From assembly GCF_001306415.1 (NCBI RefSeq), contig NZ_LDJX01000006.1, positions 248,001-312,000 of the forward strand: a stretch of DNA of 64,000 nt. The letters are read 5' to 3'. The notes below the pieces were generated by a model. It did no database searches and was not told the DNA's origin. It saw nothing but the letters and a program-made list of their open reading frames with translations. Positions 52,176 through 61,066 of the stretch are shown here, one piece after another. Numbering within the stretch: position 1 is the stretch's first letter; each line of letters opens with the position of its first letter. This DNA comes from Croceitalea dokdonensis DOKDO 023. Lineage in GTDB: Bacteria > Bacteroidota > Bacteroidia > Flavobacteriales > Flavobacteriaceae. The translations under genes and the position numbers were made by a program.

Positions 52176-53081
52176 TTAAACCCATTCCCGTGGTGTTTTT
52201 AACACCTGCAACAAGGTATCCTCTTCGCTTCCCTTCTCTGGGTGGTGGTCATACCTCCATTGCACATGTGGTGGTAAGCTCATTAAAATGCTTTCTATAC
52301 GTCCATTGGTGCGTAAACCAAACAAGGTGCCTTTATCGTGAACCAAGTTAAACTCCACATAGCGACCCCGCCTTATTTCTTGCCAATTGCGTTGTTCTTG
52401 GGTAAAGCTAAGGCCTTTTCGTTTTATAACAATCGGTATATAGGCGTTTAAAAAACTATTGCCCACTTCAGATACAAACTTGAACCAAGCTTGCATATCC
52501 ATCTCCTCGTTGGCTTTGCAGTAGTCAAAAAAGAGTCCTCCAATACCCCGGGCCTCTTGGCGATGTGTGTTCCAAAAATAGTCGTCGCAGCGTTTTTTAT
52601 AGGTGTTGTAAAACTGGGGATGGTGCTTGTCACAAGCCGCTTTACATACTTGATGGAAATGTTGGGCATCCTCTTTAAAAAGATAGTAGGGCGTTAGATC
52701 CTGCCCACCACCAAACCATTGGTCTACAATGGCCCCTTCTTTATCATACATTTCAAAATAGCGCCAATTGGCGTGTACGGTAGGTACAAAAGGATTTTTA
52801 GGATGTAAAACAAGGCTAAGGCCGCAGGCAAAAAAATCGGCATCCTTAACCCCAAAATAGTCCTGCATGCTTTGCGGGAGTGCTCCGTGGACCGCAGAAA
52901 TATTCACCCCACCCTTTTCAAAAATATTCCCGTTTTCAATGACACGGGTCCGTCCGCCGCCGCCTTCGGGCCTTTGCCAAATATCTTCTTGAAATGTAGC
53001 GAGGCCATCAATCTCTTCCAATTTGTTGGTAATCCTGTCCTGTAATTGTTGGATATAGGTGTAAAAAGTGTCTTTCATCAA
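52176..53081 (-). CDS. hemF: Oxygen-dependent coproporphyrinogen III oxidase
   Basis: A 301-residue enzyme that decarboxylates coproporphyrinogen III to protoporphyrinogen IX using oxygen. Typical motifs are present: VEKGGVNISAVHG-like GGVNISAVHGALP, NPFVPTVHANWRYFE, WFGGGQDLTPYY, RGIGGLFFDY and RRGRYVEFNLVHDKGTLFGL. The length is standard. Its start overlaps the upstream DUF6973 gene by 4 bases, so it is translated as part of the hem run. Its presence implies an aerobic lifestyle. Confidence 0.97.
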   Translation of the reverse strand: MMKDTFYTYIQQLQDRITNKLEEIDGLATFQEDIWQRPEGGGGRTRVIENGNIFEKGGVNISAVHGALPQSMQDYFGVKDADFFACGLSLVLHPKNPFVPTVHANWRYFEMYDKEGAIVDQWFGGGQDLTPYYLFKEDAQHFHQVCKAACDKHHPQFYNTYKKRCDDYFWNTHRQEARGIGGLFFDYCKANEEMDMQAWFKFVSEVGNSFLNAYIPIVIKRKGLSFTQEQRNWQEIRRGRYVEFNLVHDKGTLFGLRTNGRIESILMSLPPHVQWRYDHHPEKGSEEDTLLQVLKTPREWV

Positions 53082-53569
53082 TCGTCCTTTAAATGCACCA
53101 ATGCATTAGGGTGCCTTGTCGTTTCCATTACTGTTCTTATTCTTACGGATTGGGCCGTCATTTTCAAAAGTAGTTCCAGGATATTGTCCAGGGAACTGGT
53201 GCGATGTTCCTTAAATAAGGCCCTTCCTATGGCGTTGTTATGAAAATCCATCACTCGCGCCATTTCACGGTTCCTAAACGCATTTTCATGCCAATCGGTT
53301 ATCAGTTTGGTCCATTGTAGAATTCTGTCCTCATTTTTAGACCAATAGGTACATTCTTTGGCGATGGCATAGTTCCAATAGGCATGTCTAAAGGCATTGG
53401 CTTGCCCATTCAGATAGTGTTTTCTGTCAAAATATGCTGTTGCCGTTCGCATACATTTCTTGGTCGCTTTATATGTTGGGTACAAAAAAAGTGGATGTTG
53501 CACCCCTAAGGTAAGCAATAACCAAAAGGCCTTGACATCTATTCGTTTGAGGGTCTTTAGGATATTCAA
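53078..53569 (-). CDS. DUF6973-like protein encoded within the hem operon
   Basis: A 163-residue protein. YLNGQANAFRHAYWNYAIAKEC and MDFHNNAIGRALF match the DUF6973 type, whose conserved His residues hint at a metal site. An N-terminal hydrophobic stretch (about 13-30, FWLLLTLGVQHPLFLY) may anchor it. It overlaps the GNAT gene by 4 bases upstream and hemF by 4 bases downstream, so it is translated in the haem operon. A direct role in haem synthesis is not shown. Confidence 0.7.
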   Translation of the reverse strand: MNILKTLKRIDVKAFWLLLTLGVQHPLFLYPTYKATKKCMRTATAYFDRKHYLNGQANAFRHAYWNYAIAKECTYWSKNEDRILQWTKLITDWHENAFRNREMARVMDFHNNAIGRALFKEHRTSSLDNILELLLKMTAQSVRIRTVMETTRHPNALVHLKDD

Positions 53570-54114
53570 ACTGTGATGTTGGATTTATAACGTTGGTACA
53601 ACTGCATATTCACCAGCTCACCATTAAACCTCCTATGGGATTTGGGCAATTCTTTCTGATAAACAAAACCGTTCTTTTCCGCAATACGGATACTGGCCGT
53701 ATTGGTTTCATGGGCGATGATCTGCAAGGCATGTAGTCCTAAATCGTTAAAACTCCAGGCGGTAATCTCTGAAACCACCTTAGAAGTGATGCCTTTTCCT
53801 TCATGGTCATAACCGATGCAATACGCCAATTCTCCTTGGCCTTTTACCTTGTGAAGCTCCTTCACGTACACCAGACCAATAATGGCACGATTGGTATTTT
53901 CCTTGACCGTAAATAGAAATTCTGTTTTGTTTTGAAAAGAATTCACCTGGTCATTGACAAAAATCCGAGACAAGGTAGGATTTAGGTTTTGCTTTAAGGT
54001 TTCAGGAAAATCTTGTTGAAACCTACGTTCATTGGCCACCATAAAATCACATAAGCGCCATGCATCTTTATGATGAATAGGGGCAATGCTATAGTTGTCA
54101 AAAGCTATTTGCAT
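53566..54114 (-). CDS. GNAT-family N-acetyltransferase
   Basis: A 182-residue GNAT acetyltransferase of the RimJ/RimL type. The acetyl-CoA segment is GYDHEGKGITSKVV (about residues 100-113), and LHALQIIAHETNTASIRIAEKNGF is the C-terminal motif of this group. No signal peptide. It overlaps the DUF6973 gene by 4 bases and is followed by hemF. It is unrelated to haem chemistry by family, so it is probably a passenger of the operon. The substrate is unknown. Confidence 0.87.
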   Translation of the reverse strand: MQIAFDNYSIAPIHHKDAWRLCDFMVANERRFQQDFPETLKQNLNPTLSRIFVNDQVNSFQNKTEFLFTVKENTNRAIIGLVYVKELHKVKGQGELAYCIGYDHEGKGITSKVVSEITAWSFNDLGLHALQIIAHETNTASIRIAEKNGFVYQKELPKSHRRFNGELVNMQLYQRYKSNITV

Positions 54115-54202
54115 ATATAGGGCTTTGGTGGCCAGTGCTGTGTATTGTTGAAGTCTTGGTTTAAGAAGGTCTAAGCACTACTTTGGTTAATGGAACTTAT
54201 AT

Positions 54203-55228
54203 TTATTCCTTAAACTCCTTTACCGCTTCTACAAATGCGCCTGCGTTTGCTATAGGGATATTGGGCAAAATCCCGTGTCCTAAATTTACAACATACCTAT
54301 CTTTCCCAAAAGCCCTAATCATATCATGGACCATTCTTTTGATTTCAGCAGGTGGGGAGAGTAGTCTGGAAGGGTCAAAATTACCTTGCAGGGTAATGTT
54401 GCCACCACTTAAATACCTCGCATTTTTTGGAGAGCAGGTCCAGTCTACCCCTAAGGCAGAGGCTCCTGATTTGGCCATGTCTCCCAACGCAAACCAACAG
54501 CCTTTACCAAAAACGATAACGGGTACCTGCTCTTTAAGGGCATCAATGATTTGCTGAATGTATTGAAAAGAAAATTCTTGATAATCAGTGGGAGATAGCA
54601 TCCCGCCCCAAGAATCAAAAACTTGGACGGCATTGACGCCGGCCTTTACCTTGGCTTTTAGATAGGCAATGGTGGTGTCCGTAATCTTTTGTAGCAGTTG
54701 GTGCGCTGCTTTTGGCTGCGTAAAGCAGAAGCCTTTGGCCAAATCAAAATTTTTGCTGCCCTGTCCTTGTACACAATAACATAGAATGGTCCAAGGGGAG
54801 CCAGCAAAACCAATTAGGGGAATGTCATCGTTTAGTTTTTCCTTGGTCATGGCAATGGCATCCATTACGTAGCCCAAAGTGTCCTGGATGTCCGGAACTA
54901 TGACCCGGTCTACATCTTTTTGGCTTCGGATGGGCGCAGGAAGGTAAGGCCCAAAATTGGGTTTCATCTCTACGTCTATAGCCATGGCTTGGGGGATTAC
55001 CAAAATATCACTAAAGAGTATGGCGGCATCCATCCCATACCGGCGTATGGGCTGCACCGTTATTTCAGAGGCCAGTTCTGGGGTTTGACATCTTGTGAAG
55101 AAATCATATTTGGCCTTTATCTCCATGAACTCTGGCAAGTAACGCCCTGCTTGGCGCATCATCCAAACGGGAGGCCGTTCCACGGTCTCTCCTTTTAAGG
55201 CTCTTAGAAATAGATCGTTTTTAATCAT
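54203..55228 (-). CDS. hemE: Uroporphyrinogen decarboxylase
   Basis: A 341-residue enzyme that removes four acetate carboxyls from uroporphyrinogen III. The N-terminal [13 protein letters not shown] and the central [12 protein letters not shown] are signature motifs, and the late [11 protein letters not shown] completes the active site. The length fits. It stands between hemD, 37 bases upstream, and the GNAT gene. Cytoplasmic. Confidence 0.97.
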   Translation of the reverse strand: MIKNDLFLRALKGETVERPPVWMMRQAGRYLPEFMEIKAKYDFFTRCQTPELASEITVQPIRRYGMDAAILFSDILVIPQAMAIDVEMKPNFGPYLPAPIRSQKDVDRVIVPDIQDTLGYVMDAIAMTKEKLNDDIPLIGFAGSPWTILCYCVQGQGSKNFDLAKGFCFTQPKAAHQLLQKITDTTIAYLKAKVKAGVNAVQVFDSWGGMLSPTDYQEFSFQYIQQIIDALKEQVPVIVFGKGCWFALGDMAKSGASALGVDWTCSPKNARYLSGGNITLQGNFDPSRLLSPPAEIKRMVHDMIRAFGKDRYVVNLGHGILPNIPIANAGAFVEAVKEFKE

Positions 55229-55265
55229 AGGTTGATATTTTCATGGTTCACGGAAGTAGAAAAAT

Positions 55266-55955
55266 TCATGGGTTTTTAGCTGTACTAGAATACTTTACCG
55301 CTTGTACAATGACATTTTCCACCGTTGGTTTTGTTGCTTGTATTACCTTATGGGTATATTTTTTTGCTTCTGCCAAAGTGGTAGGCCCAATACAAACAGC
55401 GGTGGTGTTCGCCAGAGCGTTCAGGGCTACATAGCTTTGCACCCCACTGGGGCTGTAAAACAGGATGGCATCAAATTTTCGTTTAAATAGCCTTGGCCGT
55501 AAAGTGGTTTCATATGCTACTACTTCTTTATACCGAATGTTATGTTTTTGAAATAAACAAGGCAAGTACTCCCGCCTTAAATTTCCACATACAAATAAAA
55601 AGGAAGTATCTGGAAACTTTTCTAAAATAAGTTGCCCTAATGTTTTGGCATTCGCTGCGCTGGCCAGCACTTCCACTCCATTCCGCTCCAGTAACAAGGC
55701 TGTTTTTTCACCAACGCAAACGGCCCTATTCCCAACTGTCCCTTTTAAGGTGGGTGTTGCCAATTTCTTACGTCTTACATAGCTTAGAACCGCATTTTGG
55801 CTGGTAAAGACAAGGCAGTCATATTGGCCATTGAAATTAAAATCCACCAAGCGAATGTGTATGGCGTCATATTCCACTAAACCTAGGTTTCCGTGGAGCA
55901 CCAATTCTTTTTGCGCTAGGCTCAAGCGTTTAGTGGACAGTATTGTTGAGCTCAT
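55266..55955 (-). CDS. hemD: Uroporphyrinogen-III synthase
   Basis: A 229-residue enzyme that closes and inverts ring D of the tetrapyrrole. Sequence conservation in HemD is low, and the assignment rests on the two-lobe pattern (FTSQNAVLSYVRR in the first lobe, ILFYSPSGVQSYVA and CIGPTTLAEAKKY in the second) and on position. It overlaps hemC by 26 bases and precedes hemE. Length is typical (about 230-260). Confidence 0.92.
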   Translation of the reverse strand: MSSTILSTKRLSLAQKELVLHGNLGLVEYDAIHIRLVDFNFNGQYDCLVFTSQNAVLSYVRRKKLATPTLKGTVGNRAVCVGEKTALLLERNGVEVLASAANAKTLGQLILEKFPDTSFLFVCGNLRREYLPCLFQKHNIRYKEVVAYETTLRPRLFKRKFDAILFYSPSGVQSYVALNALANTTAVCIGPTTLAEAKKYTHKVIQATKPTVENVIVQAVKYSSTAKNP

Positions 55956-56853
55956 TTTTTATGTCTTCCATCAATTGTTTGCCACCGCGCTCCAATACCT
56001 CATAGGCACAGCTTTTGCCAAAACCAGCTACCTTACCCAATGGGCGTTCTTTAATGACCTCTACAAAGGTACTGCCATCCAGTGCGTGAAGGCATCCCTT
56101 AAAATATACCGTATCGTCTTTTATAGTGGCCAAAGCCCCAATAGGTGCCGTACAGCCACCTTCCAGGGTTCTTAAAAATTCCCTTTCTATGGCAGTGGCG
56201 ATGTCACTGGCTGTATGGTTGAGGCTAGCGGTGGCTGCTACAACTTCAGTGTTCTTTTCCAGTGCTACCACCAACATGGCACCCTGCGCGGGTGCGGGTA
56301 CCATCCAATCCAGGGCAACTGCGTCCTTGGGCAATAGTTTTATGCGTTCTAAACCTGCCTTGGCAAAGATGGCTCCGTTCCAATCATTTTCAATGAGTTT
56401 AATCAAACGGGAATTTACATTGCCCCGCAAATCTACCATTTTGTGTTTTGGATATTTGGCTAGCCATTGTGCTTTTCTTCTAAGGCTACCTGTAGCAATG
56501 GTGCCCTTTCCTTCTAAAAAATCCGTTCCCTTATGCACCAAGATATCGGTGGATACCGCGCGTTCCAAAACAGCGGTCTTCACCACTCCTTTTGGGAGTT
56601 GGGTAGGGACATCCTTCATGGAATGGACGGCGATGTCAATATCACCCTTAAGGAGCGCAATATCCAAGCTTTTGGTAAAGATACCGGTGATTCCCATGTC
56701 ATAAAGGGGTTTGTCCAACACTAAATCCCCAGCGGATTTTACCGGAACCAAGGTGGTATTGTGCCCAAGTGTTTCTAACTTTTCCTGTACGGTGTTGGCC
56801 TGCCACAGCGCCAATTCGCTATCGCGTGTACCTATACGAATCACCTTGCTCAT
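55930..56853 (-). CDS. hemC: Porphobilinogen deaminase (hydroxymethylbilane synthase)
   Basis: A 307-residue enzyme that links four porphobilinogens on a covalently bound dipyrromethane cofactor. RIGTRDSELALWQA at the start is the signature. LRRKAQWLAKYP and VDLRGNVNSRL hold the conserved arginines, and the cofactor Cys lies in LEGGCTAPIGAL. The length is standard. It overlaps hemA by 4 bases and hemD by 26 bases. Confidence 0.97.
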   Translation of the reverse strand: MSKVIRIGTRDSELALWQANTVQEKLETLGHNTTLVPVKSAGDLVLDKPLYDMGITGIFTKSLDIALLKGDIDIAVHSMKDVPTQLPKGVVKTAVLERAVSTDILVHKGTDFLEGKGTIATGSLRRKAQWLAKYPKHKMVDLRGNVNSRLIKLIENDWNGAIFAKAGLERIKLLPKDAVALDWMVPAPAQGAMLVVALEKNTEVVAATASLNHTASDIATAIEREFLRTLEGGCTAPIGALATIKDDTVYFKGCLHALDGSTFVEVIKERPLGKVAGFGKSCAYEVLERGGKQLMEDIKNELNNTVH

Positions 56854-58106
56854 TTTTCTTGAAGTTCTAATTGAAATACCCGTTGTATCAGTGCCAAACT
56901 ATCTTCTGTGTCCATTTCGGAAGTGCGTAGGTGATTGGCAAATTGTTTGGTTATCTTTTGGATGATGCGCTCAGAGACCAATGCGGCCTGTTCTTCGTTA
57001 AAATCTTGGAGCTTTTTGGACTGAAAATCCAACTCCTCATCCTTCATTGTCATTAATTTGGCCTTTAGTGCATTGATTACCGGTGCAAATTTTCTGGTTT
57101 CCAGCCATTTTACAAAATCTGTTTTCACATCTTCAATGATGGCTCGCGCTTTGGGGATATAGGCTTTGCGTTTTTTTAGATTGTTATCCGTAATTTGGGA
57201 AAGCTCGTCTAAATGTACCAAGGAGACATTGGGTAACTCCCTCACGTCGTCGGAAACGTTTTTTGGAATGGAGAGGTCTAAAATCAACAAAGGTTTTTTG
57301 GTATGGAGCAGGGATTTGGATACCGTTGGCAGCTGCGCTCCCGTTGCGACCACTAAAATATCCGTTTTGCGTATCTCTGTTTGTAAATCCCCGTAATCCT
57401 TAACGATCAATTTAAACTTCCCTGCAATGGCCTCTGCTTTTTCCTTGGTTCTATTGATGAGGGTAATATGGGAATTATCTGTATGTTTTACGAGGTTTTC
57501 ACAGGTGTTTCTGCCTATTTTGCCCGTCCCAAACAACAAAATGTTCTTTTTGGACACCTCCTGTACTTCATTGAGGATATACTTTACAGAAGCAAACGAT
57601 ACCGAGGTTGCGCCGGTAGAGATTTCCGTCTCGTTTTTAATGCGTTTACTGGCTTGTATGACAGAGTTGCAAAGGCGTTCTAAAAAAGGGTTGGTCATCC
57701 CATGTTTTTTGGAGCGTGAAAAACTTTGCTTGATTTGACTGATAATCTCAAAATCTCCCAAAATCTGGCTGTCCAAGCCGGTACCCACACGGAATAAATG
57801 GTCTATGGCGTCGTGGTTTTTGTAAATGTAGGCAACATCCTGAAATTCTTCCACAGACCCTTGGGTGTGATCGCACAGTAATTTGATAAGTTGGTAAGGA
57901 TGCTGGGCAAAGGCAAACAATTCGGTTCGGTTACAGGTAGAAATCGCTAAGAGTCCTTCAATTCCCTTGGCTTTGGCGTCCTGTATGATGGCATCGATTT
58001 TGGGCACGTCAAGGCTAAACTTTCCGCGCACATCCGCTTCTGCCTTTTTGTAACTTAGTCCCACAGCAAAAAAGGAACTATGTCTAGAAAGGTTATAATT
58101 CTTCAT
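56850..58106 (-). CDS. hemA: Glutamyl-tRNA reductase
   Basis: About 418 residues from the ATG at 58106 (MKNYNLSRHS); the frame open to 58139 contains the -7 box region and is not favoured. It reduces glutamyl-tRNA to glutamate-1-semialdehyde, the first committed step of haem synthesis by the C5 route. The active-site Cys lies in STCNRTELF. The NADPH domain has FGTGKIGRNTCENL, and the C-terminal helical dimerisation domain follows. It heads the leftward hem operon, divergent from an AraC regulator. Confidence 0.97.
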   Translation of the reverse strand: MKNYNLSRHSSFFAVGLSYKKAEADVRGKFSLDVPKIDAIIQDAKAKGIEGLLAISTCNRTELFAFAQHPYQLIKLLCDHTQGSVEEFQDVAYIYKNHDAIDHLFRVGTGLDSQILGDFEIISQIKQSFSRSKKHGMTNPFLERLCNSVIQASKRIKNETEISTGATSVSFASVKYILNEVQEVSKKNILLFGTGKIGRNTCENLVKHTDNSHITLINRTKEKAEAIAGKFKLIVKDYGDLQTEIRKTDILVVATGAQLPTVSKSLLHTKKPLLILDLSIPKNVSDDVRELPNVSLVHLDELSQITDNNLKKRKAYIPKARAIIEDVKTDFVKWLETRKFAPVINALKAKLMTMKDEELDFQSKKLQDFNEEQAALVSERIIQKITKQFANHLRTSEMDTEDSLALIQRVFQLELQEK

Positions 58107-58124
58107 TATACTCAAACCTGATTG

Positions 58125-58132
58125 CAAAAATA
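58125..58132 (-). promoter_or_regulatory. Promoter -7 box for the hem operon
   Basis: TATTTTTG on the minus strand is an exact TAnnTTTG match, 18 bases before the ATG at 58106. No obvious -33 box. It also argues against the longer hemA start at 58139. Confidence 0.45.
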
Positions 58133-58174
58133 GAAGCAACGAAATTTAAAAAATAACGCTTGCGGTACAATTTG

Positions 58175-58218
58175 TATCATGATAAGGATGAACGGGCTAT
58201 TTTTTGGAAAAATAGCCC
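58175..58218. promoter_or_regulatory. Palindromes in the hemA-araC divergent control region
   Basis: TATCATGATA (58175-58184) is a perfect 10-base palindrome. GGGCTATTTTT (58194-58204) and AAAAATAGCCC (58208-58218) are perfect 11-base arms around a 3-base loop. Neither is followed by a T run placed like a terminator. They lie between the hemA promoter and the AraC gene and could be operators or an RNA hairpin in the araC leader. Confidence 0.4.
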
Positions 58219-58309
58219 TAAAACCTTATGTTTATTGTCTTTAAACAAAATATGGAGTACTGTTTAGAGCGATTCTAAATAGCTTCCTCCGTAGTAAACA
58301 AATACGGTT

Positions 58310-59191
58310 ATGAAAGAAAATGTCGTTATCGGTTCTTACGAGGAAATATTGGTGGATGATGGCTTTTATGTGCTTAAGATTCAAAACGATACCCAGGATA
58401 CCGATAAGTATGTTAGGGATATTGATAGCTCCTACATCCAATTTCATTTTTCCCTCAAGGGGAAGGCTAGATTTTTGTTCAATAATGGGGCATACGCGTT
58501 GGAAGTCTCTGAGGAAAATTCGCTCCTGTTGTACAATACCCAAAAAGATTTACCCCTAAATCTGGTATTGCAACCCAATTCCTGGATGCTTTCCGTGGTC
58601 ATGTCCATCAGGAAATTCCATTCGCTCTTTTCCAAAGAGGCCTCCTATATTCCAATATTAAGTGATGTCTCCGGGGAAAAGAAATACTATACACAAGAAG
58701 TGCTGTCACCGGCCATGGCTGTGGTGTTGAGCCAGTTAATGAACTACAACCTGCACCCTTCCATCAAAACCCTTTATGTCAAGGGAAAAATTTATGAATT
58801 AATTTCCCTCTACTTCAATAAAACGGAGGACGCCGATATTGAACAATGTCCCTTTTTGGCGGACGAGGATAACGTAAGGCGTATCCGCAAGGCCAAGGAA
58901 ATTATTATCTCCAGAATGGCAGAGCCCCCTACCTTGGCAGAGCTTTCTGAGGAAATTGGTTTGAGCCTTAGAAAACTAAAAGAAGGTTTTAAGCAGATTT
59001 ATGGGGAATCTGTTTTTGGTTTTTTGTTTGATTATAAGATGGAATATGCCCGGAATATGTTGGAAACCGGCAAGTATAATGTAAATGAGGTGGGGTTAAA
59101 AGTAGGCTACAGCACGGCCAGCCATTTTATAGCCTCCTTTAAAAAGAAATACGGTACAACCCCCAAAAAATATTTAACTTCAACCAATTAA
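58310..59191 (+). CDS. AraC-family transcriptional regulator divergent from hemA
   Basis: A 293-residue regulator. Residues about 1-180 form an effector or dimerisation domain without clear homology. Residues about 195-290 are the double helix-turn-helix: TLAELSEEIGLSLRKLKEGFK and VNEVGLKVGYSTASHFIASFKKKYGTTPKKYL. The second matches PchR-like regulators of siderophore and haem genes. Divergence from the hem operon, separated by a 200-base palindromic region, suggests it controls haem synthesis or iron-linked genes. It is cotranscribed with the ThuA gene 11 bases downstream. Confidence 0.92.
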   Translation: MKENVVIGSYEEILVDDGFYVLKIQNDTQDTDKYVRDIDSSYIQFHFSLKGKARFLFNNGAYALEVSEENSLLLYNTQKDLPLNLVLQPNSWMLSVVMSIRKFHSLFSKEASYIPILSDVSGEKKYYTQEVLSPAMAVVLSQLMNYNLHPSIKTLYVKGKIYELISLYFNKTEDADIEQCPFLADEDNVRRIRKAKEIIISRMAEPPTLAELSEEIGLSLRKLKEGFKQIYGESVFGFLFDYKMEYARNMLETGKYNVNEVGLKVGYSTASHFIASFKKKYGTTPKKYLTSTN

Positions 59192-59202
59192 ACTATAGTT
59201 CC

Positions 59203-59970
59203 ATGCACCTTTTACAGCAATGTACCTTGTTTGTTTTACTGGCCACGTTTACCCTATCTGCCCAAAATTATACAGAACCGCCGGGGCTACCAGTAACGGC
59301 CGCCATACCGGAACTGGTATTGGTTTTTAGCAAAACGGAGGGCTTTAGGCATAAGTCGATAGAAAAAGGGGCGTTGACCTTAAAGCAGCTGGGGCGGGCC
59401 AATGGGTTTATTGCGCTGCGGACAGAAACGGCTTCAGATTTTAATCCAGAAAATCTAAAGAATTACAAGCTCGTTGTGTTTTTGAGCACCACACAAGATG
59501 TACTCAATGAATCACAGCAAAAGGCGTTTGAAAGTTATATCCAAAATGGAGGGAGTTTTTTGGGAATCCACGCCGCCGCAGACACGGAATATGAGTGGCC
59601 TTGGTACGGCAAATTGGTAGGGGGTTATTTTAACGGGCATCCCAATAATCCCAATGTTCGTACCGCGAGTATCCAACGTATAGACAAAACACATGCCTCT
59701 AGCAAACATCTGCCAGATACTTGGGTACGCACCGACGAGTGGTACAATTACAAAAACTTGAACCCTGATATGCAGGTGGTACTTAATTTGGATGAATCCA
59801 GCTATGAGGGCGGCACCAATGGCGATAGCCACCCTATTGCATGGTACCATGAATTTGATGGGGGACGTGCATACTATACAGGAGGCGGGCATACAGAGGA
59901 GTCCTTTGATGAACCAGAATTTCGCCAGCATTTGTTGGGTGCCATTGAGTGGTGCTTAAATCGCGATTAA
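59203..59970 (+). CDS. Exported ThuA-domain protein
   Basis: A 255-residue protein with a signal peptide (residues 1-21, CTLFVLLATFTLSAQ). The ThuA (class I glutamine amidotransferase-like) fold is shown by ELVLVFSKTEGFRHKSIEKG, VVFLSTTQDVLNESQQ, GGSFLGIHAAADTEY and the late RAYYTGGGHTEESFDEP. ThuA proteins in sugar-utilisation loci act on sugars or their derivatives, but no sugar genes are here. It follows the AraC gene by 11 bases and overlaps the end of the convergent DUF1460 gene by 4 bases. Confidence 0.9.
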   Translation: MHLLQQCTLFVLLATFTLSAQNYTEPPGLPVTAAIPELVLVFSKTEGFRHKSIEKGALTLKQLGRANGFIALRTETASDFNPENLKNYKLVVFLSTTQDVLNESQQKAFESYIQNGGSFLGIHAAADTEYEWPWYGKLVGGYFNGHPNNPNVRTASIQRIDKTHASSKHLPDTWVRTDEWYNYKNLNPDMQVVLNLDESSYEGGTNGDSHPIAWYHEFDGGRAYYTGGGHTEESFDEPEFRQHLLGAIEWCLNRD

Positions 59971-60806
59971 CGGGTGGGCCTGGCCACTAGAATGCCAATA
60001 TTGTTTTTTACCTTGTTGAGGTAGTCCACTAAAGGCGCTTCGCTAATTGTCACTTCGCCAGAAATGGATGCATGTAACAAATGAATACGCCCAGAGGGCT
60101 GGCGTATCGCAAAACCGGTATGGGTAACGTCCAAACCTTTTATGGATGTGGCCAATGCTATGATATCACCAGAACGCAATTGGTTTTCCACTGCTATAAG
60201 TTGTGCTGTGGGCAGGTAGCAAAACGGCTCTTTGGCCAGTTCCATTTCTGTTTTCAAAATCTGTCCAAAGTTTTCGTCATTCTGCAGAAAAGGGTACAAC
60301 TCCCGGTGGGTTCCCATGAAATTGATGTTCTTGTCCATTGCATTTCCGCCTAAATCTGTGGTAATATCACGCACCAATCCCTTGGTTTCGTTATTTCTTA
60401 TCCAATCCGTAAAATAATGCAAACGGGAGGCGTAACCGTCTAGAACCCCATTTCTGTACCTAATGGCCCTTAAATTTTTGGTAAAATCGTCAAATGTCCA
60501 GTTCCCTTGTTTTTGAAGCAGCCCAAAGGCCAAAACATTCTCCACAAAGGTGGTGCAGTCCAAACCTTGCAGGTTCACCACCAAGGACTCGGTTTCACCA
60601 ATTTCTAAAGTCTTGGCCACATAGGGCGTCCCCAGAAATGTTTTGGCGATGGTAATGATTCCATCGTTGGTCTCAGCAATATCTAGCTGGTTGAGCTGTT
60701 CTATTTTTTGCAGCACTAGCGCTTTATCCGTATCCGTACAGTTAACTTGGGCCACAAGCAGCATTGGAAAAAACAGAAGAACCAACCCAATGTAATACCT
60801 TTCCAT
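59967..60806 (-). CDS. DUF1460 (NlpC/P60-like) secreted peptidase or amidase
   Basis: About 279 residues from the ATG at 60806, where a signal peptide begins (MERYYIGLVLLFFPMLLVAQ). An upstream ATG at 60893 would put a 29-residue polar stretch before the signal and would cross the -7 box at 60812-60819. The DUF1460 fold is seen in LDCTTFVENVLAFG (the nucleophile Cys), VTHTGFAIRQPSG (the His) and RIHLLHAS. Members are amidases that trim cell-wall peptides. It is a single gene facing the ThuA gene. Confidence 0.88.
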   Translation of the reverse strand: MERYYIGLVLLFFPMLLVAQVNCTDTDKALVLQKIEQLNQLDIAETNDGIITIAKTFLGTPYVAKTLEIGETESLVVNLQGLDCTTFVENVLAFGLLQKQGNWTFDDFTKNLRAIRYRNGVLDGYASRLHYFTDWIRNNETKGLVRDITTDLGGNAMDKNINFMGTHRELYPFLQNDENFGQILKTEMELAKEPFCYLPTAQLIAVENQLRSGDIIALATSIKGLDVTHTGFAIRQPSGRIHLLHASISGEVTISEAPLVDYLNKVKNNIGILVARPTR

Positions 60807-60811
60807 AGCAT

Positions 60812-60819
60812 CAAAGTTA
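60812..60819 (-). promoter_or_regulatory. Promoter -7 box for the DUF1460 gene; decides the start and implies a leaderless mRNA
   Basis: TAACTTTG on the minus strand is an exact match and ends 5 bases before the ATG at 60806. Transcription would start at or next to the ATG. It excludes the longer frame from 60893. No -33 box was found. Confidence 0.45.
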
Positions 60820-61066
60820 TCTATTTCACCATAATAAAAGTTATTCCATTCCTTAAAACCAAAATGGGAGCCATATCGTAACTTTGCACCCAAATGGGGT
60901 CAACGGTTTTGGCTTAAGGTGAACAGAACTATTTTTTTGATGGTTCCCGGTCTTTTTTCGCTTTTTCAGCAAAGGTTACGGAAGGATAAAAGGCCGATAT
61001 TTAGTTGAAAGATCCAACTTTTTAACCTGCACCAAACAACGTACCATTTCACCTAAAATATTTGCT

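Noticed and set aside
58107-58139. Longer start for hemA
   Set aside because: The region carries an exact -7 box (58125-58132) and the extra residues are not typical of the family.
60807-60893. Longer start for the DUF1460 protein
   Set aside because: It adds 29 polar residues before a signal peptide and crosses an exact -7 promoter box.
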